A DNA stretch of 64,000 bases from Clitopilus passeckerianus (taxonomy: Eukaryota; Basidiomycota; Agaricomycetes; Agaricales; Entolomataceae). The stretch spans positions 496,001-560,000 of the forward strand of contig CALYLX010000115.1 in assembly GCA_944990035.1 (NCBI GenBank). Reading direction: 5' to 3'. The position numbers were made by a program, and so were the translations under genes. Within the stretch, counting starts at the first letter, position 1; each line of letters starts with the position of its first letter. Under the pieces are notes generated by a model. The model made no database searches and was not told the DNA's origin. It saw nothing but the letters and a program-made list of their open reading frames with translations. Shown here one piece after another: positions 36,104 through 48,396 of this stretch.

Positions 36104-37459
36104 ATGACACCCCACGAAGCCGAGCTTCTCAAACGCCTGGGGCAGAACATTACATTCAATCTCGCGGGCGCGATAGCATCAATGCTTCTGTATGGTACGC
36201 TATCGAACCGGCTCATCACCTGATAGACGTCAACTGATCTACTGCTTGTAGGCCCAAACGCTTGCCTCTATCTCTACTCGCTTTGGATCTATCGGTACGA
36301 TTTCTTCATCCCGATTCCCTCCAAGCTAATTGAGGTCAACTTCTGAGTAGGACTGGAGGTCGGGGAAAGCTGTCAACATTAGTTGCATTGTCTGTTTGCT
36401 TCCTGCTTGCTAGCATGGATTTATTCTGCCGTGGTATCCTGTGGTTAGCTATCATGATGGGAAGCCCTACCATCGGTTACAGGAGCGTACTGTCTATCGA
36501 CTTGAAGAGAGTATTAGTCAACCGTCAGCTGGTGAATTTACTGACCATGTACTCCATTGCAAATACTGCTTTGGTAAAATCTTTAGGATGCATATTGGTG
36601 TCGCTGAACTGACATTTTATCAGATGTTCATCAGCGATGGTATTGTTATTTGGCGGGCAATGATCCTTAAGTGCGGGAACAGGGTTCTCAACACGTTACT
36701 CTTTGGGCTATTCACGTTCAGCATCGGTAGGCTCTTTCTGAGTTGTTTGGGGTTTGGAGTCTATAACTAATCCAATAATGATTTTTGAGGAACATCCGTT
36801 GCATATCGAACACGAGCTTCACTGCTGTACTTAGCAATAGGAGAGTCAACGGGTGATGCAATTAGTCAGGTTATACTGTTGGAATTGAGCCTGGTGGCCT
36901 CATTTTTCACCAACCTTCTGGCCACCCTGATGATTGTTCGCAAACTACGGTGCGTCCTCTAGGTTGTGTGGCAGGATTTTAGATGAACAAATATAGGAAG
37001 AGTGTACCGGCGACAAGTCTTTCATCAAAGCGTCGGGGGAGCAAATGGCATTACTCCGAGCCAACTAGTTATGATCCTACTCGTTGAATCTGGAGCCGTT
37101 CTCTGTTTTCTACAGGTGCGTAGGCTCTCCCAACTTCTACTTGACTAGCTGAGCAAAAAATCCAGCTCGTAGCCGCCGCAATTTATCCATTTGGTGACAG
37201 GACATGGAATAAGAAAGATCTTGCGCTCATATCTCTCTACGATGTCGTTTCTGAGCTCGTGTATCGATTTTGCGTGCGTGTCGGCCAAATCGGTACATTT
37301 CTAGGCATTACTGATGAGTACACTTTCCAGGCCATATATCCAACACTCGTCCTAATGTTAGTTCAATGCCGGATCTCCGTGCTTGACAGTTTTAGCTTGG
37401 AGGATTTGAATTCCCGTGTAGGTATCATATCCGACCAGTATCTGATAGGAACTCACTGA
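36104..37459 (+). CDS. agaricomycete multi-pass membrane protein, copy 1
   Basis: Starts MTPHEAELLKRLGQNITFNL and, through about eight exons, encodes a run of hydrophobic helices with short loops: CLYLYSLWIY, FLLASMDLFCRGI, FISDGIVIWRAMILKCGNRV, LELSLVASFFTNLLATLMI, LVMILLVESGAVLCFLQ, and the C-terminal QAIYPTLVLMLVQCRISVLD, ending at 37459. This belongs to a large agaricomycete family of seven-helix membrane proteins without a known function. The paralogue at 39470-40832 shares the start, the WRA-LKCGNR helix and the ESGA-LCFLQ block, with the same intron places where I could compare. A tRNA-Ile gene lies 294 bp downstream, as in the second copy. Confidence 0.68.
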
Positions 37460-37752
37460 TCGACGTTTCTAGGCATGCACTAATGGGGTGCAGCCTCTTT
37501 TGCATCGTTGAATGGCGGCCATTCTAGCCCTGGTTATCCACGTCAACTCTGGCTACTAGTGTAGATATTCTATGAGCCGGCCCGTTAGGAAACGGCTTCA
37601 TTTATGATCTCAAATCTGTGGGCAACACAGCCCAATGCATACCTTGGCGTCGTGTACGTCATATGAATAAGAGCAACTAAATATATATCTCGAACCTTGA
37701 GAAGTTGAATGTCACATTGCGGAGTGAATACGTACGGTGATGGACCTAGCAT

Positions 37753-37826
37753 GGCCGACTAGCTCAGTTGGTTAGAGCGTCGTGCTAATAACGCGAAGGT
37801 CTTGGGTTCGATCCCCACGTTGGCCA
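37753..37826 (+). tRNA. tRNA-Ile (anticodon AAU), copy 1
   Basis: 74 nt without intron. The acceptor strands GGCCGAC and GTTGGCC pair with one G-U. D-arm gctcagttggttagagc, anticodon stem tcgtg/cgcga with loop ctaataa (anticodon AAU) and T-arm ttggg-ttcgatc-cccac are all standard. Identical to 41179-41252. Confidence 0.97.
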
Positions 37827-38112
37827 TCTTTTTACCTCTGTGAATCACCTGGGCCTTATCTCTCGCCCAATCACCCTCCTTGTTAAAATGCCAATACCCA
37901 TCTTTCGTATGTTTTTACCATTACTCGAGTTCCATTACTTTGGGAACGGACCCTGGGGCTGGAAAGAACCGCTTGCGGCAGCCTGCAGCTCGAACCCGTG
38001 ATCAGGGGACGATCTACAGTACTAAGCACAGATATGAACGAGTCATGAAATCAGATATAGCTAGTTGCTGCGGTTTGCATCTCACTTCGTTGTGATCAGC
38101 CTTTCGGTCGAG

Positions 38113-38843
38113 ATGGCTGCTGAACAAAGGGGTAAGGCGACCCCACCCTAGGTGCCTATGAAACATCTAATAGACGGTTTCCCCCTTCAGAACCTACGAA
38201 GTTTGGTGTACTTCTATTCCCGGGCTTTCAAGCGTTGGATGCCTTCGGACCTTTGGACGCCCTCAATTTATTGTCTCTCTCTAAGCCCATCAGCCTTTAC
38301 ATCTTAGCGGAAAAGCTGGATCCGATATCCACCAGAACAAAAAAGCGCCTCTCTGCGGACTGGCCGGATTTCAGCCAGAGCGTCGTTCCAACCCATACCT
38401 TTGGCACAGCCCCAGGCGACATCGAGGTGCTGATTATCCCAGGTGGCTTCGGGACCCGAGATAAAGACAATATACAGAGCGCTGTCGATTATGTGGCACG
38501 AGTGTATCCGTCGTTGAAATACCTCATTACAGTGTGCACGGGAGCCCTCATTCCTGCGCTGGCAGGCATTCTAGACGGCAAACGAGCGACTACAAACAAA
38601 ACTGCGTTTAAGGAGATAGCTGCCCGGAGGGAGGAGGTCCAATGGGTAGCCAAGGCGAGATGGGTTGTGGATGGAAATGTCTGGACTGCTTCGGGTGTCA
38701 GTGCAGGCATTGATCTTATCTTTGCCTGGTTGGAGGAGGTGTACGGAAAGGAGACGGCCAAAAAGCTCGCCGACACTCTTGAGTACGACAGGCACACCGA
38801 TTCCAGCTGGGATCCATTCTCGGACGTTCATGGTTTGGTATGA
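38113..38843 (+). CDS. DJ-1/PfpI family protein
   Basis: Two exons (38113-38131 and 38191-38843) give 223 residues. The first exon is 19 nt (MAAEQR plus one base) and is needed to supply an ATG. The core reads KFGVLLFPGFQALDAFGPLD, then EVLIIPGGFGTRD, with Cys122 in LITVCTGALIPALAG at the nucleophile elbow, then WTASGVSAGIDLIFAWLEE. This is the DJ-1/PfpI fold as found in fungal members annotated as glutamine-amidotransferase-like or isonitrile-hydratase-like. The true substrate is unknown; many members act on glyoxals or as redox sensors. It stands alone between the two membrane-protein/tRNA units, with no sign of being duplicated. Confidence 0.9.
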
Positions 38844-39469
38844 TCGAGATCATGGTACATTGTATTTTGTTTGAAGTGTAGATCCATCAGAGGCTCCACG
38901 AAAATACCATAAAGAAAACAAGAACCATTTATGATCTCCAATATCAAAATCAGTGGGCAAGCTCAATTAGTAGGGGTGTCATGTCAATAATGCAAAGATG
39001 TTGGATTTTGCCACCACGTTCACCGACAAAGAGCACCTGCAGGAATGATTGGGTCTTCTATTTTTTGGTCGACCAATCACCATCTCGCGAAAGGCAATCA
39101 AAAATAGATCCTCTGATTCAGATATTGATCAGCCTCCTGGCCAACTCATTGCAGACTCGCCACACTCCCCTCCCAGTGATCTTCCCCACCGCGCTCACGC
39201 TTTGTATTGAACCATGTGTAACTTGGGATTTTCGCTCGTCGTTCGGCACTCGGCATAGTGCTGCGCTCAGCCTAAACTGTTATTAAAATCAAGAGATCCA
39301 TGCTGATCCATGCATGCTGTCGCGCCCGTAATGTGATCTCTGATCGCAAAGCTTCCTCAAGGCTTCTCTTAAAGATATCTAGCTCTAAGAAGACCTACCT
39401 CAATGACGAGCGCCTCGTTTCCCTCCTCCTCTACAGTATCGAAAGCAGGAAGGCCTCCGTAACCCGAAG
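38844..39469. other. intergenic upstream of membrane-protein copy 2
   Basis: 626 bp with no gene. A C/T-rich run (39411-39432) precedes the copy 2 start and resembles a fungal transcription start region. Confidence 0.4.
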
Positions 39470-40832
39470 ATGACGCCGAGCGACATTGAGCTCCTCAAAA
39501 CACTTGGACAGAACATCTTGTTCAATTTCTCTACTGCACTAGCATCTGTGTTAGCCTACGGTACGTCAGCAGAGCCTACCTGCCAACTCACGGGAGAACT
39601 GATTCTGTCTCTGGCATCTGGTAGGCGTAGGTGCTTGCCTCTATATTTACTCGGTATGGATTTATCTGTACATCCTCTTTCTCTCAACACGAGGCCACTC
39701 TCTAACCAGTTGAGCAGAGCGAAAGGGCGTGGAACGCGGTCAACCATACTTCTAGTGTCCGCTTGTTTCTTGCTAAGCAGCATCGACATGATTTGCCGCA
39801 GTATCCTATCAATATCTATCATCCTTGGTAGCCTCACTAAGGGTGGTAGTGACGTGCTATTCGTCAATTTGCAAAGGGCAACTACCAACCTCGTCGTCTT
39901 GACCCCTATAAGCTCTTTTACGGAGGCATTTTTGGTAGGATCATGGTTTCGCACATAACTTTGGATCTTTCCAACTAGACATTCTTTTTAGATTGCCATA
40001 AGTGACGCCATCGTTATATGGCGTGCAAGCGTTCTCAAGTGCGGCAACAGGCTCGTTATGTCACTGCTGTTTAGTCTGTTTGCGGTCAATCTCGGTGGGT
40101 CAACTTATCATTCTCATCATCGACTTTTAGCTTACCACTCGTTGGAAACCTGAAAGCGGCATCCATCTCGGTCCGAATATACACTGAGTTTTGCGTAGCA
40201 ACAGACGTGGAAACGGAAAACAGTACAATGATTCAAATCGTTATTCTTGAGCTTCACCTGATAACTTCGTTCCTCACCAATCTCCTGGCTACTTATATGA
40301 TCTATCACGAGTTCAGGTGCGTATTAACTGAGCTTCTTCGGAACATCGGAAATGAACAGTTCTCAACAGGAGACACCGAAGCCGATTTCTCGATGTGGGT
40401 ACGAAGGCAACAACAAATGTCACCCCAACACAAAGGGTTATGATACTACTTGTCGAATCCGGAGCCATTCTCTGTTTTTTACAGGTACGTAGCTTTTTCC
40501 CAGCTGATGTGTAGGTAGCTGAAAGACATCTAGCTCATCGCTGCCGCCATCTGCCCATTCAGTGACGACAAGTGGAATACGAAAAATCTTGCGCTCTTGT
40601 CTCTCTTCAACGTTGCAACTACACTTACTTACAGATTTTGCGTGAGTACCCGGGAATTATTCGAAATTCGGCACTCACGAACATACTTTTCCAGGCCATC
40701 TACCCGACACTCGTGATTGTCTTCGTCCAATTACGGGTCTCCATATTTGACAACCACAAGATGGATGAAATGACCTTCCATCTGGACATCACGCCTAACG
40801 GTCAAGCAGCTGGAAGCTTGCAGTCAATATAA
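39470..40832 (+). CDS. agaricomycete multi-pass membrane protein, copy 2
   Basis: Starts MTPSDIELLKTLGQNILFNF and follows copy 1 block by block: CLYIYSVWIYL, FLLSSIDMICRSIL, ISDAIVIWRASVLKCGNRLV, FLTNLLATYMIYHEFR, VMILLVESGAILCFLQ, LIAAAICPFSDDKWN and QAIYPTLVIVFVQLRVSIFD, ending at TAA 40832. About eight exons. Reading across the intron at 40318 shifts the frame of the preceding exon and restores the family sequence, so that intron is real. Function unknown; probable seven-helix membrane protein. A tRNA-Ile identical to the one behind copy 1 follows 346 bp downstream, so the gene and the tRNA seem to have been duplicated together. Confidence 0.68.
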
Positions 40833-41178
40833 CTGCCTTAGCAGACGCCAACGGAATACTTTCTCCCTCCCTTCCTTGAATACGAACCGACCATACAACG
40901 AGTATACCACCAGCAAAGTCCCTGGTCGTTTGATTCAACCCCATGGAACCACGGGAAACTGTTGGTTTCGGTTGCTTCGGATAAATGAGGTCTGGAGCCC
41001 TCAGATGTAGACATTATATTTACAAGGACTCCGTCGTGTTGTTACAATCGCTAGAATATAGTATATCAACGTACCATATGATTTCCCCTATATATGTCCA
41101 ACTTTGCGATGGCTCTGTTGAACTTTGACAATTCAGAACGCTTTGAAGCTGGGATGGGCCGTCTGGCGAGCCTCGCAG

Positions 41179-41252
41179 GGCCGACTAGCTCAGTTGGTTA
41201 GAGCGTCGTGCTAATAACGCGAAGGTCTTGGGTTCGATCCCCACGTTGGCCA
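41179..41252 (+). tRNA. tRNA-Ile (anticodon AAU), copy 2
   Basis: 74 nt, identical in every base to the tRNA at 37753-37826, with a complete cloverleaf and anticodon AAU in loop ctaataa. Flanking sequences differ after a few bases on each side. Confidence 0.97.
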
Positions 41253-41583
41253 TGCTGAACTGATATCTGTATCTTTTTATTTTGTCAATCATAGCAAAAA
41301 ATGGAAATTGGTTATGTTATCGTCGTGATCGAAATCGATAAGATCTGACATCATCCAAGGTCGCTGGTTCAATCATGAGGGCTCCATTGTTTGCCTACTT
41401 GCATTCATTTGTTCAAGGCCGAGGTGACCCCGTCGATTGCTACAATATATAACAGTGGATATCCTTTAGCGACAGGACTCTCAGAGTATTTGAACTTGGA
41501 CAGGTGCGTCGTCAGTCTGAGTTATGGCACGAAGACAAGCTGAAAACGACTTTTGCGCTGCAGCCAAAAGCTTATCATACAAT

Positions 41584-43266
41584 ATGACTGTTGGACGGGT
41601 ATTCAAAGTTGCACCCACGACACAATCTTACGATTGGGGTAAAATTGGACTGGAAGCAAAAGTAGCCCAGTTTGCGAAAGAGTCGAAGCTCCCAGGCTTT
41701 CAAATGCAGGAAGAGAAGCCGTATGCTGAGGTGCGTCCTTTATCGGGAATTTGTACTCAAGAGAAGTGTGACGAGACCACGGAATTCAGTTATGGATGGG
41801 AACGCACCCGTCTGGACCGTCGCGTCTCATAACCTCGGATTATCAGGGCTCTTCACCATTGCAGGCCCTTACCTCGACCATCTCCTCGCTTTCTCTATCG
41901 ACTGCATCTCTGCTCTCTGTACATCTAAAATCACATCCAGAACTAATCGGAGACAAAGTACTCGACAAGTTCAAGGATGATGGCGCGAAGGAGGGCAATC
42001 TACCTTTCTTGTTTAAAGTGCTCAGTATCCAAAAGGCTCTGAGTATCCAAAGTCATCCCGACAAGGAAACAGCTGTAAAGCTCCATAAAGAGCAACCTAA
42101 CGTCTACAAAGGTACCCATCTTCTCTCGACCATCGTTCCTTCCTGAACCAGTCAAACAGACCCGAATCACAAACCCGAGATGGCCCTTGCCCTGACACCC
42201 TTTGACGCTCTCTGCGGCTTCCGTCCCCTCCCCTCCGTCCAACATTTCCTCTCTACCACTCCCGAGCTAAGCGCCCTCATTCCGCCTTCGATCCTGTCCC
42301 AGTTCAAAGAAGTTGCTTCCAAACCCGAGCCTACACCCGAAGCTCAATCCCCCGACGCAACTCGCGATGGACCTAAAGAGAAGAAAGCCCTACGCGACCT
42401 GTTCGCCGCTGTCATGACCGCTACCGATGACCTTTGGAAGGTACAACTCCAGAACCTCGTCGAGAGGTATAAGAGCCAGGAGATCAAGGATTTCTTGGAT
42501 TCGGAAAAGACCGATGAGGATCAGGAGGTGAAGAAATGGGTGTTGAGGTTAAATGAACAGTTCCCTGGAGATATTGGGATCTTCTGCGTCTTTTTGTTGA
42601 ACTTGGTGACTTTGAAACCTGGAGAGGCTATCTTCCTGGGTGCTGGAGAGCCACATGCGTATTTGAGTGGCGGTACGTTCAGTTCATTTGGTTCCATGAA
42701 ACCCTTTGGTTCGGTTCACGATTCATTTTGTGACATCACGCGTTCCCCCGTTCTCTCCTGCTTTCATGGCGCATATACCAATCTACTCACTCACCTCCCA
42801 CCCCGCAGAATGCATCGAATGCATGGCCAACTCTGATAACGTCATCCGCGCTGGGCTCACCCCCAAACTCCGAGATGTCCCCAACCTCATCTCAACGCTA
42901 ACCTACACTTCCGCCCCGCCAACAAACCAAATCGTCCACACCGCGCCTTTCCAAAATGGACCAGCAACAGGTGTTGGCAAGATCTCCACCTTGTACGACC
43001 CACCGATCCCGGAATTCTCGGTGGTAGAGGTGAAGTTCACGAGAGGCACTATGCAGTGGGAAACGCATAAGCCTGTGGAAGGGCCAAGTTTGATCGTGGT
43101 TACGGAAGGGAAGGGGTATGTTAATTGGAAGGGGGAAGGAGGGAAGGAGGAGATGCTACATGTTGGCACTGGGGATGTGTTCTTCGTTGGTGCTGGGACG
43201 GAGCTGCAGTATAGTAATGGCGCTGAGGGAGATTTCGTGCTGTATAGGGCTTTCGTCGAGGCCTAA
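41584..43266 (+). CDS. mannose-6-phosphate isomerase, type I
   Basis: Four exons (41584-41730, 41790-42111, 42160-42672, 42809-43266) give 479 residues. Conserved type I blocks: TQSYDWGKIGLEAKVAQFA near the start, LWMGTHPSGPS, the zinc-site IQSHPDKETA, DPNHKPEMA, and GAGEPHAYLSG, where the histidine is a metal ligand. NSDNVIRAGLTPK is the catalytic-loop region shared by fungal enzymes, and the C-terminus is a cupin-like strand set. The enzyme interconverts fructose-6-phosphate and mannose-6-phosphate in the cytosol, feeding GDP-mannose for glycosylation and wall polymers. An ATG at 41524 is in frame, but the one at 41584 begins directly at the family core. A housekeeping gene, apparently intact. 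Confidence 0.95.
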
Positions 43267-44777
43267 ATTGAATTCTTGGATGTATTGTATCGTTAACATA
43301 CCGAAAAGATACTGATAATCTTTTGACCAACTCAATCGCCTGGAAGCAGGTACCTGGATTGGACGGCCGGGCAGACCCTTGCTAGGTGGACTCCTTGGGC
43401 ATGTTTCTTCAGGTCATGAGTTGAGCTCTTCTTTTACCGCCTTTCTGTACTATCTGAATCATGATAAAAATATTCAATGCGACTCACTGTGACGAAATCT
43501 GCCGTCATAGCTTTGCTGGTCCGGGAGGCAGCTAAAGTGCGTTAATGTGTTCAGGTTCCGTTGTCATCTATAGCCAGCATGGTAGATTGCCGAGTGCATT
43601 GCAAAACTTTAATGGTGTTTGCTTGGGTTCGAATCCCGACGATGTATGTCGATTAGGCCGTGGAATGTTCCACCTTTTGGCAAGAGTTCATTTTTGGGGG
43701 CCCAAGTTCAGTCAGATTCTTTCGTTGTCCATAAGGCAGATTTGAAGCCTTTTGCTGGCAACCAGACTGGAGTCAAAGCTAGAGCCGGCCAGACCCCGCG
43801 GTTTCCTGTCACAACATTGACAGAGAATTCGGTCACACATCTGAACTGGCTCCTTCAAGCCTGTCCCTTTCGAGTTGACCGTCCTCATTGACAATACTAC
43901 GCCAGCAGAGCTCATGCAATGTTTACCAACACGCTTTCAATGTTCAATTGTTGAGAAGTATGCTGGAGAATAAGCCTAGCGAATCTGGAAGGTAACAACA
44001 ATTCTACTGGACCCACATCGGATACGGCGGGGCGCACTAACCTTTTGTTCAAGACAATCACGATCTCGCTTTTTGACAGGAACAACGACCAATGGTTTCT
44101 GATATTGTGCTTCTGTATGGCACATATAGTGTAAAAAAATTAAACACCATATATTTTCGTGTAGATTATCGGAGCGCAATGTAATATGCAGGTAGATCTA
44201 CGACTCGCTGGGCTTGATAGTATGTTGGTGTAAGCCTCGATGGAATCTGATTCACGGCCACATATGTAGGCCGACTTCCGAAAGTGCTGTCGAGGCCACG
44301 CATTGGGCGCCTGGTATGTAGGTCCAGTCATCCCTCCGCCAATTTTCATACTTTTGAGTCGATTCCACATCCAATCGCGCTGAACTAAGTCGAAAGACGC
44401 GGTCATGTGATCACATCACGTTGCTTCCGTCGCGTCGCGCTGGTGGCTCTTATTGCTCTCTGCACCTGTCTGGCCTTGTGTCTCGTCCTTTTACCTGCAC
44501 TGCTGTTTCAAACTCTGCTGGTACCATGCCTGAAGCACCTCAAATCTCTACCTGGGAGTACCGTATCAGCAACATGAAGAGGAAGCACGAGCAGAACACC
44601 GGCAGACCTTTCCTTGGTGGGCATCATGAATGGTTGGTCAATATAAGCTGATACGAGGTGTCCACTCTAGCTCAGATGAGGCTCCATCACCAGGTCTTTG
44701 CAGAAGGCAGTCCTGAAAAGGGATTCCGCACCTGCACCACAGAATGGGTCGGAGGGTACAAGCCTGACCTGGAGCAG
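43267..44777. other. intergenic, nothing recognised
   Basis: 1.5 kb with scattered short frames on both strands. A B-box-like ggttcgaatcccg at 43625-43637 recalls a tRNA T-arm, but no full cloverleaf can be drawn around it. It could be a tRNA relic. Confidence 0.4.
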
Positions 44778-45537
44778 TCACTTGACGGAGCGGCCACCTG
44801 GGAGTTTGGGCTTGGGAGGCTTGGGCCCGAGGACTTCGGTTTTGGCCTTGTTGGAGGAGGTGTGCTTCTTGAGGTTCTTGACATCGGGCTGAGTTCCCTT
44901 CTTCTTCTTGCGCATCCCTTTTGAGCTGGGTGGCTGCGACGACGATTGATGTACCTGGACATGACCCCAATGTATCAGTGCAAAGAAGAAGAGGCAATGA
45001 CAGCATGGCATTTACCTTGGCAGATGCATTGAATGTCTTGCCATTGGGCTCTTCTTGCATCTCGGCCTGCTCTCGCTCCTTTTGGACTCCGGCTGCATTA
45101 GAGAAGGAAGGCTCTCCTGAGCTTCGCCAGTTTGATGCTGAGGAGGTGCTTTGAACGGTGCTGGGCCACCGTTGGAACTTTCAGAGGGCTTTGAGTTGCT
45201 GGAGGTAGTAGAGCGGTAACTGGATGCATTGCTGGCTGAAGAGGGATCGGGAGCTGCAGGCTGATCGAAGGGCGACAAAGTCTCCTGGTCCTGAGGCTGA
45301 AAAAGGTAATATCAGGACCAAGAATATCAGTGACGAATGAAAGAATCGTACCATCGAAGAGTCAGGAATGACATGGAAGCCACCCGGGCATCTACAGATG
45401 CAGATGATGACCAAGATCCTTCGACTATACTCGTCACCAGGGCTAAGAGGTGTGGCATGGGTAAAGAAACAAAGCCTCTTCTTGGGGCAGTCGGGGTTTT
45501 GGCATTTGCCAAGATGGCGAATGTTGATATCTCGCAT
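44778..45537 (-). CDS. hypothetical protein, basidiomycete orphan
   Basis: Unrecognised. The start at 45537 reads MRDINIRHLGKCQNPDCPKK, and the first exon (to 45352) holds paired cysteines: CQNPDC, LCF, and CICRCPGGFH. A small zinc-binding or disulphide module is possible. The final exon (about 44957-44778) is basic: KGMRKKKKG, then a Pro/Lys-rich end (GPKPPKPKLPGG). The middle exon ends EQAEMQEEPNGKTFNASAK, which joins in frame to VHQSSSQPPSSK, but reading back from there the frame meets a TGA near 45184. A different Ser/Pro-rich frame is open from 45296. So either the first intron reaches to about 45180, or there is a frame break. Confidence 0.5.
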
Positions 45538-46136
45538 AGTATTGAGAGCTTTGAAAGGGCTCGACCAGAATGGGAGCAGGAGATCAAATGAGAGGAAAGG
45601 AAGAAAAATTTCGACCAGTGGTGATATCCAGAGAACAAATAATGAAGCAAATAACAAACCTCCACTTATCCGGACTCTTGAAGGCCGATCCTATCGAACA
45701 GAACTCAATAGACTCGGACCAATGTAGGCAAGGTGTAGAAATTGTGGTAGGATTTTTTCTACCTAATGGTCGACATTTCTAGTTAGCTACCCAGGAAAAC
45801 AATGATCTCGGTTGGTGTGCGACGATACCAGGACTTTTGAACGGTATGAAGCCCATGGAAAGCCCAGGAGGTGCCATAGCACGTGGGATTTCGATCACCT
45901 CGATCGTTCCGCTGCGTCCAGCAGACCACCGCAGGACATCCCAGATTGCAGCCCAGAGGACGCATGGAGAACCAGAAAGAATGCATATCATTTTGATAAG
46001 ATGCCCAGAGTACTTTGAAGCCTGCCTAGCCGTAGCCTTATGCCTTCAGGATGCCTATACCCAAGAAAAGTGGCGCACTAGACGGTCGTGGACTATAACG
46101 GGCAGAGAGATGATTAGATAAGCAAGTACACCTGGA
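45538..46136. other. intergenic, nothing recognised
   Basis: 600 bp upstream of the heptamer cluster. Overlapping short frames on both strands have no family resemblance. Confidence 0.4.
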
Positions 46137-46285
46137 CCTACATGAGTCCGATGCTTCGCCTACATACATTGATTGCCTCGTTGATGCTACCCTACATAAG
46201 AAACCCACCTCCATCGCCCGAAAAGGCTACCTACATGACATGCTTGCACCAACCTACATGACAAGGCAAGCCTGTTGACCTACAT
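46137..46285 (+). repeat. cluster of six CCTACAT heptamers
   Basis: Exact CCTACAT occurs at 46137, 46159, 46191, 46230, 46253 and 46279, all on the same strand, with start-to-start spacing of 22, 32, 39, 23 and 26 bp. A near copy, GCTACAT, follows at 46311. The surrounding sequence between copies is not repeated, so this is not a simple tandem repeat. It lies 300-450 bp upstream of the CCCH gene at 46591 and may be a cluster of binding sites. Confidence 0.65.
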
Positions 46286-46590
46286 AATACACACTTCAAC
46301 TTTCTGTCTGCTACATATGAACCAATTTCATTGCTTTAACCTACCTGAAAGTCCACAGTTTTCACGATGTTACATGGTAAATATTTATTTTACATTATAT
46401 GGCCCATACTTCTGCCAACTTCTCTATTCACGCGAAATCGGGCGTGTTGTCTCCCAGCATATCGGATGCACTAGCTTGTGGGTATAAATTTAAAGTCGCG
46501 AATCGTGATGGAAAGGACATCTACCTTCGGTCACGACAGTATTTCCATCTTTGCACAGTTCTACCTCTGCTTTCTCTCAAACTCTGAACA

Positions 46591-48396
46591 ATGGCTTCTC
46601 ATCCTGAAAGAACTGGCGCAGCTGGCTGCCCTTCATCGCATAAGACGTACGAAAATGATTGTTCTGGTACATGTCCCCGCACTCAAACGTCTTTCATTAG
46701 TGCGCTGCATGCTGATGATTTCAAAGCCCGTATTGAAGATTTGGAGTGTCAATTCGCAACGCTCCAGGATGCACTGACGCCGTTACGCCTCGAGCATAAT
46801 CAACTCGAGATTAAACACAATGACCTAATGAGACCAAAGGCGTCATCGGAGGATGCAAGTCGCGTATGTGTTCCCCGCCCTCCGAAGTTGGTCCGTGCTG
46901 AAGGCCACTCGTAGGCAAACCGCATCGTCGTTCTTCTTAACGGAGACGGAGACGTGTTTTCAACAGAATTGATCCAACAAGATCGCGAAGGTGGCTATGC
47001 GGCTGCAGAGCAGCTTAGGACCATCGTAGAAGGCCATTTCAACGCCGAATTCGGGTGCAGACGTTATGAGATCTGGGTCAAACTCTTTTTGAACAAGCGC
47101 GGGCTCATGCGGGCACTGGGACGAATCAGTCCACTATTGGGCGAAATTTTCGAAGCCTTCTTGCTTGCATTTGGACAAGCCCGAGAGCAGTTTATGGTTG
47201 TGGACGTAGGGAATATGAAGGAAGCGGCGGATGTAAAGTTGAGAGGTACGTTGAGTGAGATTACATGAGGGAGTGCCAAACCCGACCTTCATAAATTCAG
47301 CTCACCTGGAGGATGACCTAGAGAATCCTCGAACTTTCAAGGTCGTCTTTGGAGGTAAATACGCTTTAGCCCCGCTTCCACTTCCCTTGCTTACCGCTTC
47401 TTTCTTTGACTTGGATGCCATGATAACGGTTACGCACTTGTGCTCAGATCCCATATGACGAACGGCCATAGAGACAAACTAATCCTCCTGCAAAGCTACG
47501 AACAAATGGGAGCTGGAATCGCGGAGCTGGGCCTCCCAATCATTCCGACCTCGAACCTGTTCTTGGCTGAGAAGTTGGGACCATTCTGCCGCCTAACTCT
47601 CCAAACTCACCCACCCATTTACTGACACGTGCCTCTCAAATGCCACTTCCGCTAACCCCCCAGTCCTTCCAATCCTTCATCTCCCCGTCTGACACGGCTT
47701 CCATTCTCCCAACCTCGCCCGCGTTTTCTGTTCATGATTCGTGGACGGATCCTGAGTCTATAATTGAAGGCTCGGCGGTCGAGCCGGCTCCGCTTGATGA
47801 ACTTCCGGCACAAATGTTGACGTTGCCAGAAAGGCACTCACCTACGCTTCTTAACACACTTCCTTCATTGAGGGCGAAGACGGTTGAAGCAGGGTTAGCT
47901 GGGCCAAAGCCGACTGATCTTATCCGGGTCAATCCTGATCAGGTATGCTGACTCCAAGCCCCGATACCCGCACTGAAACTGATGTTGCTACTCCTCTAGA
48001 CTCTTAACGAGCGTAGGTTTACTCCTCTTTGCCCTTCAGAAGCGGTGCCGCTTAACCTGAAATGCTTTCAGAAATGCTCAAACCGCGGCCATGCATTCAC
48101 CATTACCTGGTTGAGCTTCAAGGCTGTAATTGTAGCAACTGCACTTTTGGTCATCACTATGACCTTACCCAGTTGCACCGACAGGAGCTTGCAGAAACCA
48201 CGCCCTGCCCTCGTCTTAATAGAGGTACCCGCGCTGACAGTCCACTTAAAGTCCTGACACTCAATGTTGGCATCTAGGTGGAGATTGCCGTTTCGGCTCT
48301 TCATGTGTCTACACCCACGAATGCCCCAAATCTCAGTCGTGCCCAGCCCAAAGGGTAGGCAGATGCAGATTTGTCGGTGGTGAGCGGATTGGTTGA
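46591..48396 (+). pseudogene. CCCH zinc-finger gene with DUF7923-like domain, copy 1, damaged
   Basis: Recognisable exons: 46591-46863 (coiled coil with repeated Glu/Leu), 46915-47245 (NRIVVLLNGDGDVF, VKLFLNKRGLM, VVDVGNMKEAAD), 47301-47354 (AHLEDDLENPRTFKVVFGG), a long exon to 47942, a 13-nt exon 48000-48012, 48072-48224 (PCIHHYL, CNCSNCTFGHHYDLT) and 48278-48396 (a last CCCH finger). The family, with a DUF7923-like domain followed by CCCH fingers, is common in basidiomycetes and presumed RNA-binding. Two lesions against copy 2: TG at 47412-47413 where the splice AG should be, and a frame change near 47575-47590, right after IPTSNLFLAEKLG. If real, they would abolish the full-length protein. 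Confidence 0.66.

Noticed and set aside
43560..43645. tRNA-like element with a B-box ggttcgaatcccg
   Set aside because: A T-arm can be drawn, but no acceptor stem pairs in register with it and the anticodon arm does not form. At most a tRNA relic.
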